Assembly (NCBI GenBank): GCA_014728085.1
Contig: WJMF01000153.1
Span: 1-64,000, forward strand
DNA length: 64,000 nucleotides
Direction of reading: 5' to 3'
From: Candidatus Zhuqueibacterota bacterium
GTDB lineage: Bacteria > Zhuqueibacterota > Zhuqueibacteria > Residuimicrobiales > Oceaniaggregativiventaceae
This document shows positions 14,688 through 26,200 of the stretch, piece after piece. The notes below the pieces were generated by a model, which was not told where the DNA came from, did no database searches, and saw nothing but the letters and a program-made list of their open reading frames with translations. How positions within the stretch are numbered: the stretch's first letter is position 1; each line of letters starts with the position of its first letter. The translations under genes and the position numbers were made by a program.

Positions 14688-16899
14688 ATTTCAATAGATT
14701 TAAATATTCATCTCCGGCTCTATGGCCAAATTCGACCGCCAGTTGCAGGGATTTCCAGGCCTTGTCGTATTGCTGAAGGAAATAATGATTGATGGATTTT
14801 GCATAATGAGCTTCGGCATAGTCGGTTTTGTTCGCCAGAGCCCTGGACAGGTATTGGATCGCCCTTTCATGATTCTGGTTTTCACCGGCGAGCACACCGA
14901 GACCATACAGGGATTTGGCATTATCGGGATTGATCGCCAGGGCCTGCATGAAAAGCTCTTTTGCAGTTTCATTATGATGTTTTTTTAGATGAATCAATCC
15001 CCGGGCCGCTAAATATTCACTGTTGTCAGAGTCCAGTTCACTTGCATTCTCATATGCACTCAGCGCCTGATCCCATAATCCAATCGTTTCTTTTTTCTGT
15101 CCTCTGATATAATGATACTCGGCCATGATTTGATCCGCCTTATCATCCTCACCGGTTTGACGATAGGCTTCAATCAGATTTTCTCTTGTTGTCAAAGATT
15201 GATTGTCGATATTCAAAAACTGATGAAAAATATCAATGGCCTTTTTAAATTGTCCACTCTTTTTTAAATAACGTCCATATAAAGAAAGGCTTTCCGGGTC
15301 GCCGGCATCGATTGCCATTGCTTGATTGAAAAACCGCTCTGCTTTACCCGAGTTTCCTCTCAAAAAGGCGATATAGGCCAAAGAGGCATAGATTTCAGGC
15401 ATTTCAGGGTTAAAATAAAGCCCTTCGTTTAAATATTTTTCTGCCATCTGCAAAGAGTCCGCCTGCATCGACCTGCGCGCCAAAATATAACGGGCAATTG
15501 CCAGGAAACGCCTGGCTTTGTCTTGCTCTTGTTCATTTTGATAAATCCACGCCAATTGTTCGTATGCATCGAGCAACATTGGATCGCTCTTGACGGCCAT
15601 TTTAAAGGCGGATTTTGCTTTTTCAGGCTGATTCATCTCAAGATAGGTTGTTCCCAAATTTGTATATATCTTGGCATAATTAATCAAAAACTGCTGTTCC
15701 TGGTCGCAAGCACCCAGAAGATCGGTTATGCCCTTTTCAATGTTTTGGTTGGTGAGAAAATAGCGCTCCTCGATAAATTGAGGATATAAATCCAGCGCCT
15801 TTTCATAAGCTTTACTGGCCCGCTCGACATCATGTTCCCGAAAGTACAAATTTCCCAGATTATTGTAGATAAACGGAAAAGTCGGACTCAACCGAATCGC
15901 ATTCTTATAGGCGACAAAAGCATTTCTGTGATCCCGAAGCTGCTCGAGGATATTGCCCTTTTGCAGATAGAATACCGAATAGGATGAGTCGAGTTCAATG
16001 GCTTGGTTGATCAGCTCAAGAGCTTTGGAAAAATTTTCGGTTCGTTCATGCACAATGGCCAGGTTAAAGTAGACCGGCGCCTGAGTAGAATCAAACTCCA
16101 AAGCGCGATAAAAATCTTCTATAGCGGCAGTATAACTCTTTAAAGAAAGAAGACATAATCCACGATTGTTATAGGCATTGGAGAATTCCGCCGAGATGTC
16201 AAGAGCCTTGCTGTACTTGGCAACCGCTTCCTCCAGTTCGCACAGACGCGCCAGTGAATTCCCCCAGTTAAAAAAGATAATCTCATTCGCGGAATCAATT
16301 TTCATAGCCTGCTCATAAAGCGATATGGCTTCATAAATCATTCCCTTGCGATAATATAATACCCCCAAATTTATATAGTATCTGGTCACCGTAGAGTCAA
16401 TTTGAATGGCCTGCTTGTAAGCGGCAATAGCATTATTCGCCTTATTCATTTTTTCATAGACCGTGGCAAGCAGCCCGTGAGCGGTGGCATCTTCCGGAGC
16501 ATATTCAAGAGATTTTCGCACGGCTAATAATGCAAGATCATTTTCTTCCTTTTCCAAATATGCATTGGCGAGATTAAGATAGGCCTGGACGTATCCGGGG
16601 CGTAAACTCAAAGCTTGCTGATAAGCGGCGATCGAGGAATCCAGTTCGCCGATCCTGAAATATGTCACGCCCAGATTATTGTGGACAACCGGCTCATAAG
16701 AAATAAGATCAATAGCTTTTTTATAATGCTCGATAGCTTTTTCATATTTCGCGCTATCCGTCTTGGCGTTTCCCTGCCTGAGATGATAGGTAAAAGACAT
16801 ATTTAATATCTTTTGCATCTCTTCTTCCTTCTTTCTGTTCCCGGCACAGGCCAGGAAGAGAAAGAGAAAAAGACATAAAAATAGTCTATCAATTCTCAT
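14674..16899 (-). CDS. Tetratricopeptide-repeat lipoprotein
   Basis: 741 aa. The N-terminus is a lipoprotein signal ('LFLFLFLACAGNRKKEE', with Cys near residue 18 as the lipid site). From residue 30 to the end the protein is an almost continuous TPR array (about 18 repeats) with the usual W/G/A/Y/A/P pattern, e.g. 'AIAAYKQAIQIDSTVTRYYI'-type units. The array interacts with other proteins; it has no catalytic domain. Promoter TTGATC-17-TATTAT lies upstream and GGGAGA precedes the ATG at 9 nt. It sits just after the UbiA-like gene and the giant secreted proteins, so a role in an export or envelope complex is an inference. Confidence 0.88.
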   Translation of the reverse strand: MRIDRLFLCLFLFLFLACAGNRKKEEEMQKILNMSFTYHLRQGNAKTDSAKYEKAIEHYKKAIDLISYEPVVHNNLGVTYFRIGELDSSIAAYQQALSLRPGYVQAYLNLANAYLEKEENDLALLAVRKSLEYAPEDATAHGLLATVYEKMNKANNAIAAYKQAIQIDSTVTRYYINLGVLYYRKGMIYEAISLYEQAMKIDSANEIIFFNWGNSLARLCELEEAVAKYSKALDISAEFSNAYNNRGLCLLSLKSYTAAIEDFYRALEFDSTQAPVYFNLAIVHERTENFSKALELINQAIELDSSYSVFYLQKGNILEQLRDHRNAFVAYKNAIRLSPTFPFIYNNLGNLYFREHDVERASKAYEKALDLYPQFIEERYFLTNQNIEKGITDLLGACDQEQQFLINYAKIYTNLGTTYLEMNQPEKAKSAFKMAVKSDPMLLDAYEQLAWIYQNEQEQDKARRFLAIARYILARRSMQADSLQMAEKYLNEGLYFNPEMPEIYASLAYIAFLRGNSGKAERFFNQAMAIDAGDPESLSLYGRYLKKSGQFKKAIDIFHQFLNIDNQSLTTRENLIEAYRQTGEDDKADQIMAEYHYIRGQKKETIGLWDQALSAYENASELDSDNSEYLAARGLIHLKKHHNETAKELFMQALAINPDNAKSLYGLGVLAGENQNHERAIQYLSRALANKTDYAEAHYAKSINHYFLQQYDKAWKSLQLAVEFGHRAGDEYLNLLKSKNE

Positions 16900-16931
16900 C
16901 GAGATGATTCTCCCAATTGTCTGCTTACCGA

Positions 16932-16960
16932 ATAATAAACATTTATCATATTGGGATCAA
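16932..16960 (-). promoter_or_regulatory. Sigma-70-type promoter for the TPR lipoprotein gene
   Basis: On the minus strand TTGATC (16960-16955) and TATTAT (16937-16932) are separated by 17 nt; the -35 matches consensus at four positions and the -10 at five. Transcription would start about 25 nt before the ATG at 16899, leaving room for the GGGAGA ribosome binding site. Confidence 0.5.
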
Positions 16961-17024
16961 GTGATTTAAAACCAGACCGGTAAAGTTATGATATCAAAGA
17001 GGTGCGAGTTGGGTTTAAAGGAGA

Positions 17025-17894
17025 CTAAAAATAGATAACCAGTGCTCCTGTAATGACAAAAAGCATCACACACAATACGAGGGGTTTATCACCCAGAATG
17101 GCAAGTTCAGGTGTTTCTCCGATATCCTTATGATCAACAATATAGAGATAGCGAAACAAACCATAAATCACAAATGGTAAGGTTAATATGAGATATCGGG
17201 TATCAAATTTATCAACTGTCTGATCATCGAGGGTATAGAGTGCATAGGAGATTAAACAGGCAGAGGTCACTGTATTGATCATTTGGTTTAACAGCTCTAT
17301 AGAGTATTTTTTCAGTGTCTTTCGTGTTTTTTGGGCATTTTGTCCAAGGGCGATGAATTCCGAACGCCGTTTATTGATTGCCAAAAACAGGGCTAAAAAT
17401 GTTGTGCAGATAATTAACCAGGAAGAAAGCTTTTCGGAAATAATAATCGTTCCACCAATAGCACGTAACATAAAACCAGATGCAATGATGAGCACATCGA
17501 GTATGATAACATGTTTCAGGCCAAATGAATACCCAAAGGTTAAAACCAGATATGTTGCCAAAATAAGCGTGAACGGCCTGCTGATCGCAAAACTGCCGCC
17601 AAAAGTTGCAATTAACAATATAACCGCAGTAAAAACGGCAATGGTCGGTGAAATTTTCCCGGCAGCAACAGGTCTGTGTTTCTTTTTGGGATGTTGAGCA
17701 TCGCGTTCCCGGTCTACAACATCATTGATCAAATAACCACTGCTGGAAACCAAACTAAAGGCGATAAAAGCGACTACCGCCAGAAAAATCTTTTCCACAA
17801 CAAATATATCTTCTGCGAAAAAAAGTCCGGCAAAAACAATAACATTCTTAGTCCATTGCTTTGGCCGCAAAGATTGAAATAGATGTTTCAGCAT
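17025..17894 (-). CDS. UbiA-family prenyltransferase, decaprenyl-phosphate phosphoribosyltransferase-like
   Basis: 289 aa, polytopic membrane protein with about eight hydrophobic segments. The first Asp-rich motif 'YLINDVVDRERDAQHPKKKH' (about 53-72, NDxxDxxxD) binds prenyl diphosphate/phosphate and Mg; 'RPKQWTKN' near the N-terminus is typical of the decaprenyl-phosphate 5-phosphoribosyltransferase subgroup, as is 'HRPVAAGKI'. That subgroup makes polyprenyl-phosphoribose, the precursor of polyprenyl arabinose used in envelope glycans. Ubiquinone or menaquinone synthesis (UbiA, MenA) is less likely on these motifs. It starts 47 nt after the stop of the last giant secreted protein, so it is probably in the same transcript. 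GGGAAAG precedes ATG 17894. Confidence 0.85.
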   Translation of the reverse strand: MLKHLFQSLRPKQWTKNVIVFAGLFFAEDIFVVEKIFLAVVAFIAFSLVSSSGYLINDVVDRERDAQHPKKKHRPVAAGKISPTIAVFTAVILLIATFGGSFAISRPFTLILATYLVLTFGYSFGLKHVIILDVLIIASGFMLRAIGGTIIISEKLSSWLIICTTFLALFLAINKRRSEFIALGQNAQKTRKTLKKYSIELLNQMINTVTSACLISYALYTLDDQTVDKFDTRYLILTLPFVIYGLFRYLYIVDHKDIGETPELAILGDKPLVLCVMLFVITGALVIYF

Positions 17895-17941
17895 TGATAA
17901 TCTTTCCCGTAAATTCAGTGCAGACGCATTAAATCGATTTA

Positions 17942-20900
17942 CTATTTAATCAGCACAAGTTTTCTACTCTCGTCAAATTCATCTGTTTTCATTCTATAAT
18001 AATAGGTTCCCGTAGGAACTTTCATACCGCTATCATCACAGCCGTTCCATACCACACGGTAAGATCCTCTTTGGTAGAATCCATTTGCCAGCGTTCGAAT
18101 CCTTTGACCGGAGGCATTATAGACGCTGATATTGATCCAGGTTGCTTTGGGAACAGCAAAAGGAATCGTCGTTTGTGGATTAAAGGGATTGGGATAATTC
18201 TGCATCAGGGCATATTGCACCGGAACCTCTCCTTCAGAGATGATCTTGGTCTGGACATCTAAATACCAGGAATGCTCAATCCATGTCATTCCATCTGAAA
18301 CCCGAACGCGCACTCTGTAATGGCCGTCTGTTCTTGCGGTCGGATCCAGGGTAAAATCGGAGCCCTGGTGAACAAGCGAATCATCCATAAACCAGCGAAA
18401 CACGAGAGAATCCTGATCCGGATCCGAAGCTTTTATTTCAAAATGAACAGGATCCGTCGCTGTAATATGCAGCAGGCTGTCTGCCGGAAAGGCATAAGTA
18501 ATATGAGCGGGCCGATTCTTGTTCAATACCGTAATAATCAGTTGTTTCTCCTTCGTAGCACCGTATTGATCGGTTGCCTGAAGATGCAAGGTATAGTCTC
18601 CCTGTTGTGTCCACTCCGGCCGCCAGGAAAAATGTCCGGTTGTGGAATCAAATTCAGCACCATCAGGGAGAGGATCAACCAAAAGCGCAACAGAGTCACC
18701 ATCCGCATCTGATGCAGTAATGGTAAACTCCAGGAGCTGATTCTCTTCAATGCTCGTATCTGCAGGGCATGCAATCGTCGGGGTTGTATTTTCAGATAAA
18801 ACAGCTCTGAATTCCGCCTGTATCATTTCATCGTCCGCAACCCAGGCCACCAACTTTTGCTCGCCATGGGTTCCCAATTGCCAGCAACAGGCAATCTTTC
18901 CCTCGCGATCACTATGTGCGGAATCAACTGTACATAGCGTGCCTCCGCCGGATGATACCCTGAATTTGACCAATTTCCCCTTTACGGGTTGATTGCGGTC
19001 ATCCATAACCTGAACGACCAGAGAATCGGGCAAGACCATGCCGGGACGGCCACTCTGGTCATTGCCGCCAGTGATTCGCAGTTGAGCAACCTGATAAGGC
19101 TGAAGTGTAAATGAAAATTTTGCCGGCGTTGCCAACCCCTCAGCAAGAGCATAAATGATGCCCTGACCGGGCGAGTCACCTAGCATAAAAGATATTTGTG
19201 CTTTTCCCTCCTGGTCAGTGGTATCGCAGTTGCCTTGATAAAAAGATCCGCTCCCCGATTGAAGCGTATATTGCACCGGAATTCGACAAAGGGGTTTATC
19301 ATTCTCACTTTTCACGCAAACTTGCAGGGGTTGTAAAAGCAGGGTATTGGACAGGCCCGACTGATGATCCCCGTTGATTTTCTCAATGGTCGCCGGGATC
19401 GGAAGAACGGCCGTGGCGGAAAGAACAAGAGGATCAAAGCTTTTATACCTGACCTCGAGAGTATGCTGACCCGGTTGATCGCTCATTTGCCAGGAATAAT
19501 GAAAAAACCCCTGTTCGTCCGCTTGCAGGGTAACCGGAGCAATTTTTTGACTGTCCGGAAGTTGAATCTGAATATTGACTTTATGATCAGCCACGGGGTT
19601 GTCGAATGAATCCACAACGGCAAAGACCAGGGTGGAATCCAGGTATTGACAAACAAAACCCTCCATTTGCGTTGGAGAAAATGCAGCGAGATGGTGCGGA
19701 GCACCGGGCTTGAACACAATGCGTTCTGAATCTGCTGTTACCGGCTGATTTTCATATAAAGGCCACAGCTTATAGTCTCCGGCGACTATGGATTTACAAA
19801 AAGCGACCAACTGCCCAAGCTCGTTTGTGGCCGAATCGCCGTTAATGCTGATTAAAGGATATTCGGAATCGATTTTCAGGTCGAGTTTTACGTCCGGAAC
19901 CGCATTATTATATTTATCCCGTATCGTCACGACGATTCGGGATGAATCGTTTCCATTTGCGACATGAGGAGAGGTCGCTTCAATCATGGAATGAGAAAGT
20001 GAGGGGTGCTTTCCGATGATATAAACAGATATATATAAAGGTGATTTCATCAAATGGACGTTTTGATTCGTACTGGCCACCTTGATCAAAACCTGACCGG
20101 CCTGATTACCCGTGCTCAAGTCTGGGCTGACAAAACCATAGGGATCAGTTGAGAGCGTGATTTCAGCATTACCATTAAAATCTGCATCGCCTTTGATGAT
20201 TTCCAGGTCAACAGGATGGTCATAGATCGCATATCCAAGGGAATCCGTCACCTGAATCTGTATGGGCTCGAACAATGCGGAATCCGGAGGAATTGTATAG
20301 GTGTCCTGCGATAAGAGCTGCAGCACAACAGGAGAGCGGGAACCCACCTGAGCCGTAAGCTTGAGCGGTGATCCCTGCAACGTTCCCGCTGTAACCGTTA
20401 CCGCTTGTTCGCCGGTTTTGCTTCCGAGTTTCCACTCGAATTGAATGATACCTTGATCATCCGTGATTAAAGTCAGCGAACTTTTACCATTCATCAGGCC
20501 GCTGCCATCCGTCTCTGCAGAGACGGCGAAATTCTTCACCGGTTGTCCACCTTGTTGTTTCACCGCTATAATGATGGAATCTCGGATAGCGGTATTCCGG
20601 TTTCCTTGAAAGGGGGTATCATTCAGACAAACCACCTCATAGGCATCCGGATGTTTTGCCGTTGCCGTAAAAGTCACAAAGAGCTCCGGCTGGTCCGGCA
20701 GATATACAATAACGTTTTGCTCAAGGCCGGCTGTTGGACCCAAAATCCATTCACATTTTGCCAGTCCATTGGCATTTGAAACGGCCAGATAAAGCGAATC
20801 CGTACCGACCTTGCCGGCACCTGACTTGACCCGGAAATAAACGCTGGCGCCGGGAACGGAATTATTGTATTGATCATAGACATTGACCACAAGTGAATCG

Positions 20901-23233
20901 CCAAGGGTTTGATTGATAAATCCGCTTTGGTCATCTCCATCATATTTGAACAGAGCAACCGGCTCACCCGGCTGTGCGAACAGTCGCAGGGTATCCGGAG
21001 AATTCAATAAATGACGTCCTTCGCTTTTCGATTCGACGATCAATTCGTTTACCATAGAGACCGATGGTCCCAATTTCCAGGCCACGGCCGTATATCCGGA
21101 ATCATCACTAACAACAGTAAGAGAATCGGACTGGTTATGATTGAGTTTGCCATTACCGGAGGCGATTCGAAAAGTAACCGGATGTCCCGCTTGACCCTCT
21201 CCAAATCCATTTTGCACCTGGTAGCGAACAGAGTCGCTGAGAAATGACCCCGCTTTTCCCTGTAAAGAAAGTTGCTCATCCCGTTTCAGCAATGCCGGCC
21301 CTTCCGCCATCAAATGACAGGTAAAGGTTAGCGCTTGACCCGGAAGCATCGGGCTCTGTACGTCGACGGTCTGTTCGATACTCTCACTGCCGGGAATGAA
21401 ATACAATCTTGCCGCGCCCTGCAGATCAGAATAGACGGTAATGGTGTCCTGTTGGTTTGAAAGAAAAGATCCTCCACCTGAAAGAACCTTAAAATGAAGG
21501 GGAACGCCGGCAAGATGTTCACTTGCATCATTGGTGACAATTCGCAGGCTAAAGGGTTTCTCCAATGCAGAATCGATGAATCCGGTTTGATTGTCGCCAC
21601 CGGCTTTTACCAAACTGGATGGCTTGCTGAAGAAGAGACGTATTTTTGCCGGTGCGGAATAGGTTTGAAACACAGAGCCATCCAATAACTGAACTTTAAC
21701 ATCGCAACTATCGCGATCCCGAAGACCAAAATGCTGCACAGGATCGTCCTGGCTGAGATATCCATAAGCAGACTGGATTTGTTTATAACCGATCAAGTGC
21801 TCCATATCGTTCATGTGCCCGGCTTCAAATACCCATACTTTACTGCCAAAAGCACCCATGTCCCCTTTGGGACCACGACCGAATATTTTTATCCAGTTAA
21901 AGCCGTCATCGGTTCGGTTTTCCAAAAGATGGTTGGAAAAACCTGAATCCCTGCCTTTATTGGCATCGACGAAATAAACATCAAGGTCTCCGTCATCATC
22001 AACATCTGCGACCGCGCCGGCTCTGGGATCGATAACCCGGACTTCTGCCCCGGTTCCCGATACATAGTTAAATCTTCCATTGCCATCATTCAAAAAAACT
22101 TTTACTTCCACCCAGTCTGCACGCCCACTATAAGGAAGAACCATCATATCCAGGTCGGTATCGTTATTCATATCGAACAACAACACTGAAAAGCCGTCCT
22201 GAGGTATTTTATGAACATCGGTAACATCTGTAAAATGACCATTGCCCTGATTCTCAAAAATCTTCATATCCTGCTTCCACGATTTTATTGTATTTGCCAG
22301 GAAGAGATCCAGGTCTCCGTCGTTGTCGTAATCAGCAAAGGTGGATCCGTTGCTGTTGTTAAAATAGGCATCGGTCCTATCATAGTAAACACCTCGTTCA
22401 CGGGTTTTGTCGGTAAAGTGACCGGTACCGTCATTAATCATTAACTGATTATGGGCATCGTAGACAGCGGAACCGTAATTACGCCGACTGATGTAGACAT
22501 CAATATCACCATCATTGTCGACATCGATCGCTGATATCCCCTGCACACCTTCGCCGATTCGAACCATATCTTCGCCGGTCAAGCCATATTCGTTATCCGG
22601 ATCAGCAGTAAAGGTTCCATCTCCATTGTTCAGATAAAATTCATGGGGTTCAGCATCATCTTCAATTCGGGCATTTCGCCAGTTGACAGCATATAAATCC
22701 ATAAAACCATCACTGTTCGCATCAAAAGCGCAGACGCCCCGGGTACCGCGTCTGGTAATATAGGTCTCGCCGTTATAGAGTATATTGTCACTAATGTCGG
22801 TAAAAAATCCCAATCCATCATTTTGATAAATACGGTTCTTTATATCGGTGGTACCGTTGAAAACATCATAATCACCATCATTATCAATGTCGGTAAAAAC
22901 AATACCATGGCTGCCGGTATCCCAATAGCGATCCTCAAGGCCGCGTTCGACCGCTTCCTCGGTATAAGGTCCGCCTCTTTGACTCATATACAACAACTCC
23001 GGCAATACTCTGGCAGCGTCCATGCGCATGGCATTGGAAACATACATATCGGGTAGCGTATCATTATTGACATCGGCAAAAGCAATACCATGTCCATAAC
23101 AAAAGCCGCCCTGGTAGTAAAATCCTCTTACTTTTTTTTCATAGCTCATATCTTTAAAACGCACTCTGGCGGATAAAGAGGTGATCAACATGAGAAGAAC
23201 AAAAACAGCAAGACTGTATTTGCTTTTCAACAT
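17942..23233 (-). CDS. Giant exported FG-GAP/VCBS, UnbV-like and Ig-like repeat protein (copy 1)
   Basis: 1,763 aa from ATG 23233 (AGGAGA 6 nt upstream; a TTG one codon earlier is also in frame). In order: signal peptide (1-22); seven-bladed-type FG-GAP/VCBS repeats (about 40-445) with DxDxDG calcium loops such as 'DVDNDGDIDVY'; ASPIC/UnbV-like domain (about 455-540, 'QDDPVQHFGL'); nine Ig-like BIG1-type repeats (about 545-1490), each opening like 'GGDNQTGF' and ending near 'W.LG'; two cadherin/PKD-like domains (about 1500-1675); and a C-terminal secretion/sorting tail with 'QNYPNPFNPQTTIPF' and 'KLVLIK'. Such tails direct type IX-like secretion in FCB bacteria. Surface adhesin or matrix role inferred. 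Confidence 0.9.
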   Translation of the reverse strand: MLKSKYSLAVFVLLMLITSLSARVRFKDMSYEKKVRGFYYQGGFCYGHGIAFADVNNDTLPDMYVSNAMRMDAARVLPELLYMSQRGGPYTEEAVERGLEDRYWDTGSHGIVFTDIDNDGDYDVFNGTTDIKNRIYQNDGLGFFTDISDNILYNGETYITRRGTRGVCAFDANSDGFMDLYAVNWRNARIEDDAEPHEFYLNNGDGTFTADPDNEYGLTGEDMVRIGEGVQGISAIDVDNDGDIDVYISRRNYGSAVYDAHNQLMINDGTGHFTDKTRERGVYYDRTDAYFNNSNGSTFADYDNDGDLDLFLANTIKSWKQDMKIFENQGNGHFTDVTDVHKIPQDGFSVLLFDMNNDTDLDMMVLPYSGRADWVEVKVFLNDGNGRFNYVSGTGAEVRVIDPRAGAVADVDDDGDLDVYFVDANKGRDSGFSNHLLENRTDDGFNWIKIFGRGPKGDMGAFGSKVWVFEAGHMNDMEHLIGYKQIQSAYGYLSQDDPVQHFGLRDRDSCDVKVQLLDGSVFQTYSAPAKIRLFFSKPSSLVKAGGDNQTGFIDSALEKPFSLRIVTNDASEHLAGVPLHFKVLSGGGSFLSNQQDTITVYSDLQGAARLYFIPGSESIEQTVDVQSPMLPGQALTFTCHLMAEGPALLKRDEQLSLQGKAGSFLSDSVRYQVQNGFGEGQAGHPVTFRIASGNGKLNHNQSDSLTVVSDDSGYTAVAWKLGPSVSMVNELIVESKSEGRHLLNSPDTLRLFAQPGEPVALFKYDGDDQSGFINQTLGDSLVVNVYDQYNNSVPGASVYFRVKSGAGKVGTDSLYLAVSNANGLAKCEWILGPTAGLEQNVIVYLPDQPELFVTFTATAKHPDAYEVVCLNDTPFQGNRNTAIRDSIIIAVKQQGGQPVKNFAVSAETDGSGLMNGKSSLTLITDDQGIIQFEWKLGSKTGEQAVTVTAGTLQGSPLKLTAQVGSRSPVVLQLLSQDTYTIPPDSALFEPIQIQVTDSLGYAIYDHPVDLEIIKGDADFNGNAEITLSTDPYGFVSPDLSTGNQAGQVLIKVASTNQNVHLMKSPLYISVYIIGKHPSLSHSMIEATSPHVANGNDSSRIVVTIRDKYNNAVPDVKLDLKIDSEYPLISINGDSATNELGQLVAFCKSIVAGDYKLWPLYENQPVTADSERIVFKPGAPHHLAAFSPTQMEGFVCQYLDSTLVFAVVDSFDNPVADHKVNIQIQLPDSQKIAPVTLQADEQGFFHYSWQMSDQPGQHTLEVRYKSFDPLVLSATAVLPIPATIEKINGDHQSGLSNTLLLQPLQVCVKSENDKPLCRIPVQYTLQSGSGSFYQGNCDTTDQEGKAQISFMLGDSPGQGIIYALAEGLATPAKFSFTLQPYQVAQLRITGGNDQSGRPGMVLPDSLVVQVMDDRNQPVKGKLVKFRVSSGGGTLCTVDSAHSDREGKIACCWQLGTHGEQKLVAWVADDEMIQAEFRAVLSENTTPTIACPADTSIEENQLLEFTITASDADGDSVALLVDPLPDGAEFDSTTGHFSWRPEWTQQGDYTLHLQATDQYGATKEKQLIITVLNKNRPAHITYAFPADSLLHITATDPVHFEIKASDPDQDSLVFRWFMDDSLVHQGSDFTLDPTARTDGHYRVRVRVSDGMTWIEHSWYLDVQTKIISEGEVPVQYALMQNYPNPFNPQTTIPFAVPKATWINISVYNASGQRIRTLANGFYQRGSYRVVWNGCDDSGMKVPTGTYYYRMKTDEFDESRKLVLIK

Positions 23234-23263
23234 CAATGCTCTCCTGATTTTGGAACAAATTGA

Positions 23264-26200
23264 TTATTTTATCATAATCAATTTCTTTTGCGATTTAAAA
23301 TCTGTCGTGCTCAACCGGTAATAATAGATTCCGGAAGGCATTCGATTGCCCCTGTCATCACAACCGTCCCATGAAACCGTCCAGGTACCGGTAGCAAAGG
23401 TCTGATTGACGAGCGTCCGTATCTTTTGACCGAATGTATTGTAGATCGACAATTCAACATGACCGGATACAGGAAGGGCAAAACGGATGGTGGTAGAAGG
23501 ATTAAATGGATTCGGATAATTCTGTTCCAGATGATAAAAATGTGGCTGCTGATCTGTTTGCGAAACAGAGGCAAGCAATCGCAGGAACCACTGCTTTTCA
23601 ATGCTGTTTTTCCCGTCTGAAATCCTGACTTTAACGCTGGAGCTCGCCGGATAGGCTGTTGTGGGAGTTATAGAAAATGCAGATTCAGACCCCACAGGCA
23701 TATCATTGAACAGCCACCGGTATCTGATTTCATCGCCGTCAAGGTCATGGGCCATGACCTCAAATTGCAGGGGTTTTCCGTAGCCGGCAACAATTATACT
23801 GTCTTCAGGTGTAAATGACTGTAAAACAGGCAAGCGGTTTTTCTCCTGAACAATAATTCTAATCGTTTTCTGAGTGACCGCTCCGAGTACATCTTGAGCA
23901 AAAATGAACATCTGATACATTCCAGCCTGAGAATAATCCGGCTGCCATTGGAATATATTGTCAGAATGAAGAGTTGCACCGGGTGGAATCCGGTCGGCCC
24001 AAATCCAGCATGAATCAGCTTCCGCATCGATAGCGGCAATCGTAAAAACGAGGCTTTGCATCTCCCAAATAACCGTATCGGAGGGACATATAATCCTCGG
24101 ACCGGTATTATCTGCAAGCTCGGCATTAAATTCCGCGAAAATGGTCTTATCCCCCTCCAGGTATACGATTAAGCTCTGTTTGCCCTGCTCTCCGAGAACC
24201 CATCTGCAGGAGGCCCTACCATTCTCATCGCTGTAAACCGAATCCGGGGTGGAAATCCAGCCACCACCTGAGGAGACCATAAAAACCACCTTCCGGCCCT
24301 CTACCGGTCGCTTGAGTTCATCAAGCACCTGAACCTCTATCGGTGAGGGCAGGGCTGTGTTGATCCGGGCAAACTGGTTATTACCACCGACCACCTTAAT
24401 CTCACGAATCGTCGCTTCCCGAACAAGACAGCTAAATTCAACCGGTATATCCAACCCGTCGGCAAAGACTCGAACAAGAATAGTTCCCGGACTGTCGCCA
24501 AGTTGATATCTCGCTTGTGCCTCTCCCAGAGAATTGGTCGTATCCACAGATCCCTCAGTGAATTTTCCACCACCGCTAATAATATGAAAATTGACCTGAA
24601 TTTGCCCAAGAGGTATATTGTTTTTATCCAGAACCCTGACTTTGAACGGTTTTGGTAAAAGAGTGTATGTCAGACCGGATTGATTATCTCCTTCGATCTT
24701 AATGACCCTGGCAGGAACGCCTTTAACCGCAAAAGCATTAAAAACAAGCATTTCCAGCCCCGGTCGCTCGATCATGAGACGATGCAGCCCTTCATGTTTA
24801 CTGAGACGCCACTGATATCGAAACAAACCATCGGTATCGGAGAATCCATCTTCAATATCGATGACCTGATCATTCGGCAGCTGAATCTTTAATTTCAAAA
24901 AAGCATTGGGGATGGGATTATAAAAAGAATCTTGCAACGAAAAAACGAGTAAAGAGTCCAGAACCTGGCCAGGGTATCCGGTTTGATTATCTCCTGTCAG
25001 TTTATGCAGGCGGAACGCCTTTCCGGGGTTAAATTCGATGCGGGCAGAGTCCCTGGTGGCCTGTTTTCCATCTCGTTCCGGCCACAGGTGAGTTATGACC
25101 GATTTTGTACTTTTGACATCACCTGTAATTTGGCCCCTCTCATTGGTGACAAACTGATCCTGATTAATAACCGCATTGGGATTATCACATTTTATAATTA
25201 AGGGAATCGAGGGAACCGGGTTTTGGTATTGATCCCTGATAGTAACGATAAAGTTGGACAGATCCTTACCATTCGCGATATGGGGAGTAGACGCCTGGAT
25301 AGTCGATTGCGTTATTAGAGGGGTACGGCCGACCAAATCGATGCTCACGATTTCAGGAGAGTCGATAAGTGGATTACCCCTCTGGTGGCTCGATATTTGA
25401 ATCAAAATTCTTCCTGCTGTAGTACCCACATTCAAGGGCGGCTGAACCTTTCCATATTTATCGGATAACAAATTAATCGTTTTTCCGCCATCAAATGTTG
25501 CTTCTCCTTCAATAATTTCAAATTCAACCTGATGACCGACGACAGCATAGCCGCTTGAATCGGTAATCTGAACCCGAAGGGGTTCCAAAAGCAAGTTGGG
25601 GTAGGCAAGTGAAGATTTTTGTGATAGCAGCCGCATGAGCGCAGGCAATTTATCACGTACATCAGCTTTGATAATAACAGGGGAGCCGGCGAGTTTACCG
25701 GCTGAAACATACAAACGCTGTTCACCAGTGCTCGCACCAAGCTGCCATTCACATTTGGCCTCACCCTGACTGTTGGTCAGAATATAGGTATTCGCATTGC
25801 CATTTATTTTTCCTTCCATTGGTGATGAGAAATAGACTGCATACCTGTTAACCGGGTTTCCCATCTGATCTTCAACTTTTACCGCAATCGAATCGGATAA
25901 AACCGCATTTACATTTCCACTATGGTTTGTCTCTCCCATCAAAAGCAGTCGAGCGGCATTGCGGTTATCACTCATCGCCTCAAAGGTTACGGAGGCCGAT
26001 GGGTTGTTTTCAAGAAAGGCGATCAAATGCTGTTCAATACCGGCGATCTCACCCAGGGTCCAGGAAACCTTAACAAGACCATTCTCATCGCTCAACAGGG
26101 ATATATCCGTGCTGTTGTTTACCCGGCCATTGCCATCCTGAACCTGGAACCTTACCCGTGTATTCGGAACCGGATTGTCATAACGGTCATAAACAACAGC

